DNA of 26,461 nt from a virus: IMG/VR virus record IMGVR_UViG_3300010354_000536, positions 1 to 26,461 of that record, one strand, 5' to 3'. Position numbers and translations under genes: made by a program. This document shows, piece after piece, positions 1 to 10,289 of this stretch. The notes under the pieces were generated by a model. The model searched no databases, was not told the DNA's origin, and saw only the letters and a program-made list of their open reading frames with translations. Within the stretch, counting starts at the first letter, position 1, and every line of letters begins with the position of its first letter.

Positions 1-144
1 ATGAAAGCCAATCCCACTCCAGCCCAGCAGGAGTACAACTACGCTTTGCAGTTTTGGGATTTGGTCAAGAAGCATGAGGAAGCCGACCGGCTTCTGGAAC
101 TACACAAGGACAGTGGTGCTCCCGCTGTGACCGAGGAGGAATAA
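1..144 (+). CDS. Small hypothetical protein, 47 aa (possibly 5'-truncated)
   Basis: An ATG lies exactly at the first base and opens a 47-residue frame ending in TAA at 142-144. The protein is short and charged, with a helical-looking middle (QFWDLVKKHEEADRLLELHK) and an acidic tail. Because the window begins here, the true start could lie further upstream. The next gene starts inside its stop codon (TAATG), which is typical translational coupling in a phage operon. I do not recognise a family. Its place ahead of the virion genes suggests a small late-module protein, but that is inference. Confidence 0.6.
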   Translation: MKANPTPAQQEYNYALQFWDLVKKHEEADRLLELHKDSGAPAVTEEE

Positions 145-284
145 TGGACGTCAAGCCAGAACTGGTGATTCAGGGGTTGGCACGCACGATTGCGGACCAA
201 GCAGTCCGCATCGCTGCGTTGGAAGCCTTGTTGACGGCTGAGCAGGAAAAGGGTCAGGAACCTGCTCCAACTGTGGAAATGTAA
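144..284 (+). CDS. Small hypothetical protein, 46 aa
   Basis: The ATG shares its first base with the upstream stop codon (TAATG). The frame runs 46 residues to TAA at 282-284. The peptide begins MDVKPELVIQGLARTIADQA and reads as one amphipathic helix or short coiled coil, ending in a Glu/Gln/Pro-rich tail. No family is recognised. The coupling to the preceding gene and the short gap to the next gene at 303 place it in the rightward late operon. Confidence 0.6.
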   Translation: MDVKPELVIQGLARTIADQAVRIAALEALLTAEQEKGQEPAPTVEM

Positions 285-302
285 CATTTAGGGGTATTAA
301 CG

Positions 303-746
303 ATGAGCAACGTGGATTATCTTGGTTATGAGCAAAGGAAGCGGGCTGCTGGTAGCCAGTATGGCGCCTCCGCAGCCCGTAATGCGTATGCCCGTTTTCT
401 CGCCCAGCAACGGGGTAGCAGGGCAGGTTTTGATATTGGTCGCAAGTACCAACGTGAAATGCCGGGGTTCATAAGCGGATACACACGGCGTGGTTTGGCT
501 GGTCCGGGAGTTCGGTCTGGGATTTATAGCCGTGGGTTGCAGGATTTTGCAAATCAGCAGGTTGAGGAGCAGAACAGGGCACGTCAGGAGATGCTTGAGT
601 CTTTGAGGGAGGCTGATTTGACTGAGGCTGATTTGAAGGCTGAGTACCAGACTCAGTTGGCTGAGTTGGAAGCGCAGAAGCAGAATCAGATTGCTCAGAC
701 TGCTGCAACTTTGAATTCGTTTAAACCATTTCTAGGAGGGTACTGA
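303..746 (+). CDS. Probable virion-associated protein, 147 aa
   Basis: ATG follows an AGGGG ribosome-binding-like stretch about 8 bases upstream. The N-terminal half (about residues 1-75) is rich in Arg, Gly, Ala and Tyr. Residues 80-135 are strongly Glu/Gln/Leu/Ala-rich and look like a coiled coil (EEQNRARQEMLESLREADL and so on), and the protein ends FLGGY. The next gene's ATG overlaps the last base of its TGA. Proteins like this lie just upstream of large internal virion proteins in some podovirus-like phages, so a structural or ejection role is plausible. No named family is recognised. Confidence 0.75.
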   Translation: MSNVDYLGYEQRKRAAGSQYGASAARNAYARFLAQQRGSRAGFDIGRKYQREMPGFISGYTRRGLAGPGVRSGIYSRGLQDFANQQVEEQNRARQEMLESLREADLTEADLKAEYQTQLAELEAQKQNQIAQTAATLNSFKPFLGGY

Positions 747-1834
747 TGGCTAGCAAGAGAATGAAACCAGCACAGACGGGTCAGCAACGTGACGATGAGT
801 TGAATCGTAAGCGTCTTGAGTTGGCTAAGCAGCGTGCTGCTGGGGTGACTACTGGTCGTATTACTCCTGCGCAGCCTACTGCTGCTCAGTTGAATAAGTC
901 TCGTTTGTTTGAACTAAACAAGGAACCACGACCTGCCAGCAGTTATGTCTCTCCTTCTATGGCTGGGTACCGTCCAAAGGGTCAGACTCAAACTGTTGGT
1001 GTTGATGTTTTGACACAACTTGAAGAAGCAGCACGGAAGGAAGCATTGAAGGATATTGGTGCAACTGGTGGTGGTGCTGGTGGGCCGTCTGCCCTTGACC
1101 GTTATACCCAGATGTTGCAGGGCATGTTGAAGCGTGGCGATTACACCAGTGGTTCTCGTGGTGCTCTTGCTGATTACTTGTCAGGTCAAGAGCAGATGCG
1201 TCAAGGTGAATACGATAGGATGGCTGGGCGTTATCAAACACGTGGTGCTGATTTGTTGCGCCAGTTGGGTGTGGTTTCTGGTCAGGCTGAAGGAACTGTC
1301 GGTTCGGCGTTTGACCAGTTGCAGAACTATTTGAAAACAAGCCAGTCTAACCCGTATGCCCAGTTTCAGGCTGCTGGGTTGGGCGAGGCTGCGCCTGCAC
1401 CAACCGCAGCGCTCGCTGATGTATTAGCAACTCAGGGTGTTTCACAGTCTCCGGTAAATGAGTACGCAAATATGCTTGCACAGCAGAATGCTGGGCAGGC
1501 TAATGCGTTCCAGAACATTGCGAACGTGTTGTCTGCTAATCAGGCTCAGGCAAACATTGGGCGTCTACAGGATGTGGCTGCTCAGCGTGCTTTGGCGATG
1601 CAGGATTTGGCTGGGCAACGTGCCGGTATGCAGTTTGGTGTGAATGCTCAGACTCAGGATTTGTTGGACAGGCTAATGGCTGAGGATGCGAAGGCTGCAC
1701 GTGAGACTGCTCAGTTTGGTTTGGAGCAGCGTTTTAACTTGGCTAATCAGGAAGAAACCCAGCGTCAGAACTTGCTTGAGTTGTTGATGAGTGCGGTCGC
1801 TAAAGGCGGTCGCACGAAAGGAAGGTTAATCTGA
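746..1834 (+). CDS. Gln/Ala-rich probable internal virion protein, 362 aa
   Basis: The ATG overlaps the previous stop (TGATG) and is preceded by TAGGAGGG, a strong ribosome-binding site. The protein is very rich in Gln, Ala, Leu and Gly, with a basic N-terminus (MASKRMKPAQTGQQRDDELN), a Gly-rich linker near residue 110, and long Gln/Ala helices in the C-terminal half (about residues 210-350) ending in a basic tail. This composition resembles internal virion or DNA-ejection proteins of podoviruses, which form helical assemblies in the capsid. No catalytic motif is visible. Function is inferred from composition and from lying two genes upstream of the giant virion protein. Confidence 0.78.
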   Translation: MASKRMKPAQTGQQRDDELNRKRLELAKQRAAGVTTGRITPAQPTAAQLNKSRLFELNKEPRPASSYVSPSMAGYRPKGQTQTVGVDVLTQLEEAARKEALKDIGATGGGAGGPSALDRYTQMLQGMLKRGDYTSGSRGALADYLSGQEQMRQGEYDRMAGRYQTRGADLLRQLGVVSGQAEGTVGSAFDQLQNYLKTSQSNPYAQFQAAGLGEAAPAPTAALADVLATQGVSQSPVNEYANMLAQQNAGQANAFQNIANVLSANQAQANIGRLQDVAAQRALAMQDLAGQRAGMQFGVNAQTQDLLDRLMAEDAKAARETAQFGLEQRFNLANQEETQRQNLLELLMSAVAKGGRTKGRLI

Positions 1835-2775
1835 TGGACCCGACACTTTTGGCTTTGCTCGCTTCTGCTAGGGACAGGAATAAGAATGTTTCTGGCGTTT
1901 TGGGAAATCTAGATAATCCACTGTTTGCTTATTTGGCTGGTGTGTACGACCCGAATACAGAGTTTTCTAGCGGTGCATCAGATATGCCAATGTACTCTCG
2001 TTACTCTAGCGACCCGAATACACCGGAGTTGATTAGGAATATTCTTTCTTCGGTTGAGGCTGGTTATACGAAGTATGACATTGAGGGTCAGATTGACCAG
2101 TTGGCTGCTGCGAATCCTGAACTGCTTGCGCAGACCGGGATGCAGGTTGACACGCTGAAGAGTCTTGCTGGGGAGATTAGCAAGGAGTACTCCGAGGGTG
2201 CTGGTGGTGGTACTTCTAGTAAGACTTGGTGGAAGAAGGCTGGGTTGCCTAACCCTCTTGAGTTGTATACGACTGAGACTGTTCCGCTTGGCGAAACTTC
2301 ACGCCAGCAGGTTGCTGCTTTGCGTGAACCTTTGGAGATGCTGGCTTCTAAGAAGGCTGCAAGAGGTGCGAGCGTTCGTGAGACTTTGGACAAGGCTCGT
2401 GGTGTGAAGGCTGCTGTTATGAAGCCTGATGACAATTTCGGTAAGAGCGTTCTTGGTTTTGGTGCCAAGCAGTTGATGAATATTTTGCAGATGCCGAACA
2501 TGCCATTGCCTACCAGTCTTGCTGTGCAATCCGTTAAGGGTAAAACGAAGACCAAGAAGGCTTCCAAGGATTATGTTGATGTGACTTCTCCTGAGTACAA
2601 GGCGTATGAGAAGGCTGCTCTTGAGCGGGCAAATGTGGAGACCGAAATCTCTAACCGCAAGAGGCAGGAAGAGGCGATTCGTCGGGGCAGGCTGAGGGCT
2701 TATGAGGAGTCCGGCAAGACCCCGACTGGTGATGCTATGGCTGCGATGCTTAAGTTAATCACCAAGTCCGCTTAA
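1834..2775 (+). CDS. Probable virion protein, 313 aa
   Basis: ATG at 1834 overlaps the preceding TGA (TGATG), with AGGAAGG upstream as ribosome-binding site. The first 60 residues are acidic and turn-rich (DPNTEFSSGASDMP). The rest is helical, with a Lys-rich segment near residues 235-250 (KGKTKTKKASKDYVDV) and a charged C-terminal helix. No enzyme motif is seen. It sits between the Gln/Ala-rich protein and the giant ejection-type protein, which suggests the three are assembled or ejected together. Family not recognised. Confidence 0.75.
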   Translation: MDPTLLALLASARDRNKNVSGVLGNLDNPLFAYLAGVYDPNTEFSSGASDMPMYSRYSSDPNTPELIRNILSSVEAGYTKYDIEGQIDQLAAANPELLAQTGMQVDTLKSLAGEISKEYSEGAGGGTSSKTWWKKAGLPNPLELYTTETVPLGETSRQQVAALREPLEMLASKKAARGASVRETLDKARGVKAAVMKPDDNFGKSVLGFGAKQLMNILQMPNMPLPTSLAVQSVKGKTKTKKASKDYVDVTSPEYKAYEKAALERANVETEISNRKRQEEAIRRGRLRAYEESGKTPTGDAMAAMLKLITKSA

Positions 2776-2798
2776 GTAACGATTAAGGCTGTTGTTGT

Positions 2799-5700
2799 AT
2801 GGCTAGCCCTATAGATGACCCTAGGTACGCTCTTGCCCGTTTGAGAGCCTCTCAGCAGGCTTCTGGCGTCTCCCAAGGGGGGTCTAGGGGGTTGGTGCTG
2901 GGTAAGCCCACATCGGCTGAAGCATCCCGTCTGGGTGCGTCTGCTGCGAACCTGATGGTCACTAACCCAACCTTGAAGGACCAGATTGACCGCATCAGGC
3001 TCGGCAAGCCTGCTGACGGTCGTGGGATTACCGGGGCGATTGCTGGCGCTGGCATTGGTGCACTCAAGGCTTTGGATGTATTCGCAATGCCGGGTCGTGC
3101 GGTGGTGTCCGGTATCCGTGAAGGCATCGATTTGATTGATGCTAACCCTGAAACAAAAGCCTCTGTCAAGGATTTTGTTAAGCAGGTTAAAGACCCGACA
3201 TTTGGTGTTGGTAAAGCGTTTAAGATTGACACGGGCAATATTTGGATTGACCGTGGCTTGGGTTTCATCGGTGACGTTGCTCTTGACCCGTTGACGTATG
3301 CGACGTTTGGTGCTGGCAAGTTTGCTGGCGCATCTGGTCGTTTGGCTTTGGCTGAGAAGGTTCTTACGACTACAGGCGATAATGCTTTGGCGACTTCTGT
3401 TGCACGTTTGGGTCGTAGCGCAATTAAGGACGCTGAGATTCTTGAGCGTGTGGGTGCTAACCGTACTGGTGTGTACTTTTTGGGTAAGCGTATTAAGGTT
3501 GGTGCAAAGGACCAAGGTTGGCGTTTGCCTTTGTCTGGTGCTATTGGTGAACTTGGCGATACCGCTTTGACCAAACTTCGTTTGGCTGCAAGCGATACGA
3601 AGTTGGGCAAATACATGCAGAAGTTGACGACAGCACCTGATATGCGTGCTGCTCGTATTGCTTTGGCTAGAGGTGAGGTGACTCCTGATGCTGGTGGTTT
3701 GCTGATTCCGTTGATTAACTCTCGTAACACTCAGAGGGCTGCTTTGGGTGAGGCTTTGGATTTGGCCAATGTTGAGTTGAAGCAGTTGGTTGATTCGGAG
3801 ACACCGCAGTCTTTAGATTTGTATCGCACTACGGTTCACCGTCTGCTTGAGAACCCTGCTGCGTTGGAGACGGCTACACCCGGGGAGCAGCGTGCGTTTG
3901 AGGTGTGGAGAAAGTTTTTTGCTGACAAGGAGAATGTTGTTGGCAATGCTTGGAAGGAAGTTGACCCTGAGACTAACTGGCAGGGTGTGCAGAACTATTT
4001 CCCGCACCAAGTCAGCGAGGATGGTTTGCGTTTCAGTCAGGGTGATTCGCTGTTTGCTGATGAGTTGCGTACCACGTTTGGTAATGACCCGTTTGACACC
4101 CTTGGCGCTTTCCGTAGTAGGAAGTTGCGTGAGGGTGACAAGTTCTTCGGATACAAACTGAAGGGCGACGACCTTACGGTCGAACGCCTTAATCAGATTG
4201 CCCGTGAGTATGGCAAGATTGATTTTGATTTTTTTGAGACTGACATTGTGAAGGTTGCTCAGTCGTATGTCAGCGACTTTGCTCACCACATGGGTTTGAT
4301 TGCACGCAACAAGCATCTTGCTGATACTGGTGTTTGGAAGAAGATGGACGACATGCGTGTCTTCAAGACGTTTGTTGACTCTGAGGGTGTTGAGGCTGCG
4401 AAGCAGACTGTTAAGCGTTCCGTTGATGATGTGAGCGATGCTCTCAAGGGGTCTAAGTCTGCGTTGGAGAATTTGGTTGCTACTGTGCGTGAGCGTCAGG
4501 GTGCGACTGTGAAGGCGTTGGCTGCAGCAACCGAACCGGTTGTGACAGCCACCGAAGCGTCTGGTCGTTTGACTGCTGCTTTGGAGGCGGTTGCGGATTC
4601 ACGCACGGAGTTGTTGCAGGCTCGCCAGAAGTTTGCGACGTTGTTTGGTAGTCCTTCGGATTTGAAGCCGGGTGATGTGCCGGGTATTGGTCAGGCTGCT
4701 ATTGATTACATGTCTGAGTTGGATGACCGTATTGCTTCGTTGAAGGACGAGATTGAGCAGTTGGCTACTGATGTGGTTGAGCCTGCTGCTTTGAACTTCG
4801 AAGCAAAGCAAGCCAGACTTGAAACTGTTCTTGAGCAGTTGGAGCAGACCGGCAGGGCGATTGATGCTGCTGAAGCGAACATGAAGCGTGTTGCCGAGTT
4901 CGGCAACGTGCTTGAAGAAAACATGGAGCGCATCATTTCTGGTAAGGATATTAACTCTACGTTTGCTCAGGAAATCAGAAACATTCAAGACATCATTGGT
5001 GTTCGTGGCAAGAGTGCGGGTACAGAACTGAAGAAGGTCCGTCAAGGGATGGGTGTTCGTGGTTCGTTTAAGTCTTTTGTTCAGCGTGATGTGAGGAGCA
5101 AGAGGGCTGACAGTTTCTGGAAGCGTTTCAACGATGTGCCCGAGGTGAAGATTACCCAAGAGGCAGTTGAAGAGGGAATGACTGCTGCCAAGGTGCAGGA
5201 GTTCATAACCAAGTTGTTCACTGAAAGCCTGAGTTTGACGCAGGTGCGTACTCTCGGCTTACACATGCTGATGACGGATTCCTTTGTGCACGGTGCAAAC
5301 ATTCCAGAGTTCCTTGTGCCATTTAGGAACACGTTGATGGATGCCTTGGAGAAGGCTAAGACTGCAGACTTTGCAATCAAGATGGATACCCAGTCGGTTG
5401 CTAAGGGCAACCGTACTTCTGCTCTCAGAACATTTGAGTCCACTTGGGAGCCAGCGAACTTGGTTGCCACAAACATCTCTGATGAAATGTCATCCATGGA
5501 TGACTTTCTTCGCATCTTTTCTGGTGGGCTGACAGCAGGGACTAAGGCTTCCGAGGAGATGTCACCGTCGTTCATTAACAACCTGAGCCGTAGGTACCCT
5601 TGGCTTGGCGTCATGTTTGACGAGCACATGGAGGGTGCAAGACTGATTGAGTCTAATCAGGATTTGGTTGACCAAATTAAGTTGCGTCGTGCGGAGTTGG

Positions 5701-8700
5701 GTGAGGCTTATGAAGCCCCGTCAATTAAGGTTGGTCAGGGTGCTACGGAGAATGTGTACTCGCCACGACAGGTTCTTGAGTTATATCCGTCGAAGCGTGC
5801 GGAAGCACGCCGAATCATGTACCCCGCCGGTATAGATTTTGTCGCTACAGCAAAGGAAGACCTGAAACGTGCTGTGATGCAGTACGCAATGTTGTCGGAA
5901 GTTGGAACACGCTTTAGTGCGTTGTCTAACGTCCTCCTACCATACGGGTTCATCCCCAGCGAAAGAATGTATTCTGCGATTACAGCAGCGGTTGCTGAGA
6001 AGTTCATGCCAGCGATTGATACGAGACTGGCTGCAATTGACCAAGCACGTTCAATTGTTGATAATATGCGTTCAGCGTATGCTGAGGCTTGGTCATTGGA
6101 GCGTCAAGTTGGTAATGCTAATCGTAAAGTTTCAATCTTTGACAAGGGATATAAAGAGTTTGAGGTTCGTTCCGCTGGTCAAGTGTTCAAAGATGTTGTT
6201 CAGCAGTTCTTGGATGGACCTGATGGTCCAATCCTGCGTGAAGCCATTGGTGAACGTCTCGTCACAATGGACGACCCGTTTGATATTTGGAAGGGTTGGA
6301 AGGACGCAAGTTCTGCTACCAAGCAGGGAAGCAAGTTTGATGCCCGTATTGCTAGCAACAACTGGTACGAAACAAAGGTTAAGCCTTGGTTTGAGGCTAC
6401 ATTCCCAGACCAACCGGTAAGTAAGAAGGCTGCTTCGGACAAACTGAAGGCTTTGTACCCGTCCACCTCTAAGGCTGCTGGAAGAAATGTACGTTCAGCA
6501 TTCTCTGATGACGCCACACCAAGCATGGTTAGCGCTTGGTTTGATGACATTCTTGGTGGTGAAGTAAAAGTTGGCACCACTCCCATGAACCGCATGGATG
6601 TTGGTCGCACTTTGAGCGAACCAATAAAGATTAAAAAAGAAGGTTTGCTTTCTATTAAAACAAAGAAAGATAGACAATTTCAACGGATGCTTGAAACAAT
6701 GCTTGACCCCAATATCAACATTGGAGTATTCCTAAATGACCCAACACTTGCACAGTCCACGCCATCGCTCTATGCAAGAATGTTGAACAACCATGCTGAT
6801 GAATTGCAAGCGTTGCTTGATAAGCGTCTTGCCTTGGGAGTTGAAAAGCAAGAACAAAGACTTGCAGAACAGGCTTTGGATTTCCAAATCAAGGAAGCAC
6901 AGAGAAATATCCAAGGTTTGAAGCGTGGACCAAAGACACCACGTGACCAGTACCCATTGGCTGTGACTGGCGAACAGCCGAGCACTTCGGCTCGGACTGT
7001 TCTTGGCAAATATAACGAGGCGATGTCAACGCCTGATTACATGAAGGCGAGAAACGACGAAGAGATTGTCGGAGCGTTGGACCAGTTGGCTCACTTGGAC
7101 CTCAGCGTTCACGCTGATGGTTTCATCCTGCGACCTGCTGTCACAGAAACACTTGAGGATGGTTCCGTAGTCACAACTGCCCCCGCTTTGTATGCGACCA
7201 TTCTGAACAAGCAAACCGGTCAGCGTGAGATTATTAAGTTCAGCGAGGCTGAATGGGATTCGCTGTATGCCGGTGTTCCATCTGAGACCAAGATTAAGAA
7301 GTTGCGTAGCGACCTCACCGCATCACGTCGTGATACGGCTCGGTTGCGTCGTGAGCGTGAGGAATTGCTTGCTCGTCGCAAGACCCTACAGGATACGTAT
7401 GACAGCATTGTGCGTTCAAGAGCGGGCACAGAGGTTGCGCTTAGCCCTGCTGCTGAGAAGAAGTTTGCTAAGGCTGTTGGTGATGTTGATAAGCGTGTCA
7501 AGTTCCTTAGTGAGCAGATTGACATTAATCAGAAGTTCAACGATGAGTGGTTGGCTGAACTTGAGGCTATTGCCAACCCCGAGGTTCGTGCTTCCGCTTT
7601 GGAAAAGATGCGTGTTCTTGTCAACGGTAGTGGTGACCAGCCTGCTTTCTTCACAAAGGAAGAAATCAGTCGGTTTATCAATTTTGATTCGGCAACACAG
7701 AAGGCGTTGAAGGATGCTCAGGGCAGGAATGCTGGTCAGTTCTTGGGTGGTCGTCAACTTGGTAGCCGATATGTTCGTGGTGTTGGTGGCGATGTTGCTA
7801 ACCGCAAGTTGCGTCTACAGCAGGCATGGCAGGCTACACCTGAGTACAGGTATTTGAACGATGTTGTCAAGCCGTTGGAGAATGACGCTCACGTTATCAT
7901 GTATCAGCAGTACGCAAACAATATTCCGTTGTTGCGTCAGCAGATTGCTGCAGCACGGGCAAAGGCTGACCAGATTGATACTAGGTCTAAAAATATTGTT
8001 TCTAAGATTTTTGGTGGAGAAGTTACTACAAGAGTATTTGGTGAAGACCAAATTACAAATGTAGTTGGCGAGTATGAGCGTGCTCTTGGAACTCTTGAAC
8101 GTGGAATTGAATCTGCTCGGGGGGCTGGCATCGATGTTGCGCCAATTGTTGGAGAGTTTGGTGGTGAACTTGGTCAGGGTGACATTATTGGTGAGTTGAG
8201 GCGTATTGCTGGTGGTCTAGAAACAGCACGTCCTGCTGGTTCACGTATACAAATGGATGATACCGCTAGGTTGGCTGCTGAAGGCGAGCGTGCAGCGCTG
8301 GGCGCACAGCGTGAGCAGGATATCGCCAACGCCCTTGAGGCGTTGTCTCAGGCTGGCACAGCGGGGCGTGAACTTGGTGCTGGTCGTGCTATGGCACGTG
8401 AGGCTGCAGGGAAACTTGAGTTCGCTAGGAAGGTTCGTGCTTCTCTGGAGACCTTCTTGCAAACAGAGCGTGAGGATTTGCGTCTACAAATCCCTGAGTT
8501 GCGCCGAGCATACGATGAGGCGTTGGTAAACCAAGGCGCTGAGGAGTTCAGCATCATTGCGACATATGGCTCCCCAGAAGAACTCAACAGGGTTATTGCT
8601 GAAGGTCAACCAGTTGTGGACGCATTGCAGTCCGAGGTTGATTCGTTGAATCGTTTGGTTGCCGACTTGCCGAAGATTGCACAGAAGGCATCTGGCAAGA

Positions 8701-10289
8701 ACCTGAAGAGCGCAGAAAAGATTCGGGAGTTCAACGAGGAAGTTCAGAAGTGGATATTCCAAAACCAAGATGCCCTGCGTGTGCTCGCAGAGAACCCGGA
8801 TGACCCTGTGGCTAAGGCTTGGGCTGCTGCTTCTGTTGCTGAGTCTCGTTTCTTGAAGGCTCAACTTGCACGCAGCAAAGCCGATGAGGCTTTGTCTGCT
8901 GCTAAGGCGGGCACAATTCAGGAGAAGGTCATCAAGCCTTGGCAACAGTCATATGAGAAGTTGGCTAAGAAGTTTGCTGAAGAACAGGGCATTGAGTACA
9001 AGAAGTTGATTTCGTTGCGCGAGTTTGATTTGCCCAGTTACGGCATCGAGCCTGAGGTCTACAGGTTCTTGAAGAATGCTGAGCGCATTCAGACACCAAA
9101 GATTGCTAGAGAGTTGTCTAACTTCTTGGGCGGATACACACGGTTCTTCAAGGCTTACGCTACGCTCAGCCCGGGTTTCCATGTGCGTAACGCAATGAGC
9201 AACACTTTTATGATTTTTGCTGGTGGTGCAGATGTGCGCAACATGTTTGATGGTTTGAAGTTGTATAAGTCAATGGTTGACGCTTTGGCTAATGGCAGAA
9301 CAATTGATGAGTGGGTTTCCACTTTGCCGAAGAATGTTCAGCCACGTGCTGACGTTGCAGCCCGTGTCACGATGGCTATGGGTGGCGGTCAGATTACCGA
9401 GGCGTTGGCTGGGTTGCCAACTGGCGGTGGACGCCTGACTGACAACATCGCTTTGCGTGCTTCACGCAAGGTTGGTAAGAACGTGGAAGGTTCCGGTCAC
9501 TTCATGATGGCGTATGACTCAGCCGTCAAGGACATGGATTTCAACACGGCGTTTGCAAGGACAAAGCGGTTCCTGTTCGACTACGGCGACCCGACACAGT
9601 TGGACTTGACTGTGCGTACCATCATTCCTTTCTGGACGTGGATGAGTCGCAACCTGCCGTTGCAGGTTGTGAACCAGTGGTCAAATCCGAAGGCTTACGT
9701 TGCGTACAAGCGGTTTGCTAACAACATGGAGAACAGGGAAGACGACACAGTTATCCCGGGTTATATTCGTGAGCAGGGTGGAATCAACCTTGGTGGTGGA
9801 ATGATTCTTTCACCAGACTTTGGTTTCAACCGTTTGGAACAGACGATTCGTGAACTCAACCAACCTAGAAGGTTGGCTTCGTATGTGAACCCTGCTTTGC
9901 GTGTTCCGTTTGAGTTGATGGGTAACACGAAGTTGTATTCGGGTCAGCAGTTCCGTGACAAATACATCCCAGTTGAGGGAATGTTCAAGGCTTTGATTCC
10001 GGTGCTGGCTGCTTCTGGTCAGTTGGAGTACAACTCGCAGGGTCAGCCGATGATGACAGAGAAAGCGATGTATGGTTTGATGAATCTGGTTCCACCGATT
10101 TCGGCAGCGGAACGTCTGTTCCCGTCAACCGAGCAGTACCAGCGTGGGCATTCATCTCGGGTGGCTTCTTGGTTTGGTTTGCCGTTGCGTGAACTGCCAC
10201 CAGAAGCACAAGGTGACGAGTTGGCTCGTAGAACAAGGGAGTTGGCAGCACTTCGTGCTAAGCAACGAGCGATTGAGGAGGGGAAATGA
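2799..10289 (+). CDS. Giant internal virion / DNA-ejection-type protein, 2496 aa
   Basis: A single uninterrupted 7.5 kb frame fills over a quarter of the window. The N-terminus holds a Gly/Ala-rich amphipathic stretch (about residues 78-106), then the motif DRGLGFIGDVALDPLTYATF (about 151-170), which I associate with very large virion proteins of environmental phages. The middle has several long charged coiled coils, for example around residues 545-710 and 1510-1570. The C-terminal quarter has hydrophobic/aromatic segments such as ATLSPGFHVRNAMSN (about 2120-2135) and RTIIPFWTWMSRNLPLQ (about 2270-2290), which could contact membrane. No lytic-transglycosylase or peptidase motif was identified. 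An internal ejection protein is favoured; a tape measure is the main alternative. The stop overlaps the next gene by 4 bases. Confidence 0.85.
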   Translation: MASPIDDPRYALARLRASQQASGVSQGGSRGLVLGKPTSAEASRLGASAANLMVTNPTLKDQIDRIRLGKPADGRGITGAIAGAGIGALKALDVFAMPGRAVVSGIREGIDLIDANPETKASVKDFVKQVKDPTFGVGKAFKIDTGNIWIDRGLGFIGDVALDPLTYATFGAGKFAGASGRLALAEKVLTTTGDNALATSVARLGRSAIKDAEILERVGANRTGVYFLGKRIKVGAKDQGWRLPLSGAIGELGDTALTKLRLAASDTKLGKYMQKLTTAPDMRAARIALARGEVTPDAGGLLIPLINSRNTQRAALGEALDLANVELKQLVDSETPQSLDLYRTTVHRLLENPAALETATPGEQRAFEVWRKFFADKENVVGNAWKEVDPETNWQGVQNYFPHQVSEDGLRFSQGDSLFADELRTTFGNDPFDTLGAFRSRKLREGDKFFGYKLKGDDLTVERLNQIAREYGKIDFDFFETDIVKVAQSYVSDFAHHMGLIARNKHLADTGVWKKMDDMRVFKTFVDSEGVEAAKQTVKRSVDDVSDALKGSKSALENLVATVRERQGATVKALAAATEPVVTATEASGRLTAALEAVADSRTELLQARQKFATLFGSPSDLKPGDVPGIGQAAIDYMSELDDRIASLKDEIEQLATDVVEPAALNFEAKQARLETVLEQLEQTGRAIDAAEANMKRVAEFGNVLEENMERIISGKDINSTFAQEIRNIQDIIGVRGKSAGTELKKVRQGMGVRGSFKSFVQRDVRSKRADSFWKRFNDVPEVKITQEAVEEGMTAAKVQEFITKLFTESLSLTQVRTLGLHMLMTDSFVHGANIPEFLVPFRNTLMDALEKAKTADFAIKMDTQSVAKGNRTSALRTFESTWEPANLVATNISDEMSSMDDFLRIFSGGLTAGTKASEEMSPSFINNLSRRYPWLGVMFDEHMEGARLIESNQDLVDQIKLRRAELGEAYEAPSIKVGQGATENVYSPRQVLELYPSKRAEARRIMYPAGIDFVATAKEDLKRAVMQYAMLSEVGTRFSALSNVLLPYGFIPSERMYSAITAAVAEKFMPAIDTRLAAIDQARSIVDNMRSAYAEAWSLERQVGNANRKVSIFDKGYKEFEVRSAGQVFKDVVQQFLDGPDGPILREAIGERLVTMDDPFDIWKGWKDASSATKQGSKFDARIASNNWYETKVKPWFEATFPDQPVSKKAASDKLKALYPSTSKAAGRNVRSAFSDDATPSMVSAWFDDILGGEVKVGTTPMNRMDVGRTLSEPIKIKKEGLLSIKTKKDRQFQRMLETMLDPNINIGVFLNDPTLAQSTPSLYARMLNNHADELQALLDKRLALGVEKQEQRLAEQALDFQIKEAQRNIQGLKRGPKTPRDQYPLAVTGEQPSTSARTVLGKYNEAMSTPDYMKARNDEEIVGALDQLAHLDLSVHADGFILRPAVTETLEDGSVVTTAPALYATILNKQTGQREIIKFSEAEWDSLYAGVPSETKIKKLRSDLTASRRDTARLRREREELLARRKTLQDTYDSIVRSRAGTEVALSPAAEKKFAKAVGDVDKRVKFLSEQIDINQKFNDEWLAELEAIANPEVRASALEKMRVLVNGSGDQPAFFTKEEISRFINFDSATQKALKDAQGRNAGQFLGGRQLGSRYVRGVGGDVANRKLRLQQAWQATPEYRYLNDVVKPLENDAHVIMYQQYANNIPLLRQQIAAARAKADQIDTRSKNIVSKIFGGEVTTRVFGEDQITNVVGEYERALGTLERGIESARGAGIDVAPIVGEFGGELGQGDIIGELRRIAGGLETARPAGSRIQMDDTARLAAEGERAALGAQREQDIANALEALSQAGTAGRELGAGRAMAREAAGKLEFARKVRASLETFLQTEREDLRLQIPELRRAYDEALVNQGAEEFSIIATYGSPEELNRVIAEGQPVVDALQSEVDSLNRLVADLPKIAQKASGKNLKSAEKIREFNEEVQKWIFQNQDALRVLAENPDDPVAKAWAAASVAESRFLKAQLARSKADEALSAAKAGTIQEKVIKPWQQSYEKLAKKFAEEQGIEYKKLISLREFDLPSYGIEPEVYRFLKNAERIQTPKIARELSNFLGGYTRFFKAYATLSPGFHVRNAMSNTFMIFAGGADVRNMFDGLKLYKSMVDALANGRTIDEWVSTLPKNVQPRADVAARVTMAMGGGQITEALAGLPTGGGRLTDNIALRASRKVGKNVEGSGHFMMAYDSAVKDMDFNTAFARTKRFLFDYGDPTQLDLTVRTIIPFWTWMSRNLPLQVVNQWSNPKAYVAYKRFANNMENREDDTVIPGYIREQGGINLGGGMILSPDFGFNRLEQTIRELNQPRRLASYVNPALRVPFELMGNTKLYSGQQFRDKYIPVEGMFKALIPVLAASGQLEYNSQGQPMMTEKAMYGLMNLVPPISAAERLFPSTEQYQRGHSSRVASWFGLPLRELPPEAQGDELARRTRELAALRAKQRAIEEGK

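Noticed and set aside
2088-2567. A 159-residue leftward frame antisense to the 313-residue virion protein
   Set aside because: It overlaps fully with a real gene, has no ribosome site and no recognisable motifs.
2772-3730. Long leftward frames of 247 and 292 residues antisense to the giant virion gene
   Set aside because: They are mirror frames of a clearly coding strand; composition is odd (Thr/Asn/Ser or Pro/Ala runs) with no motifs and no operon logic.
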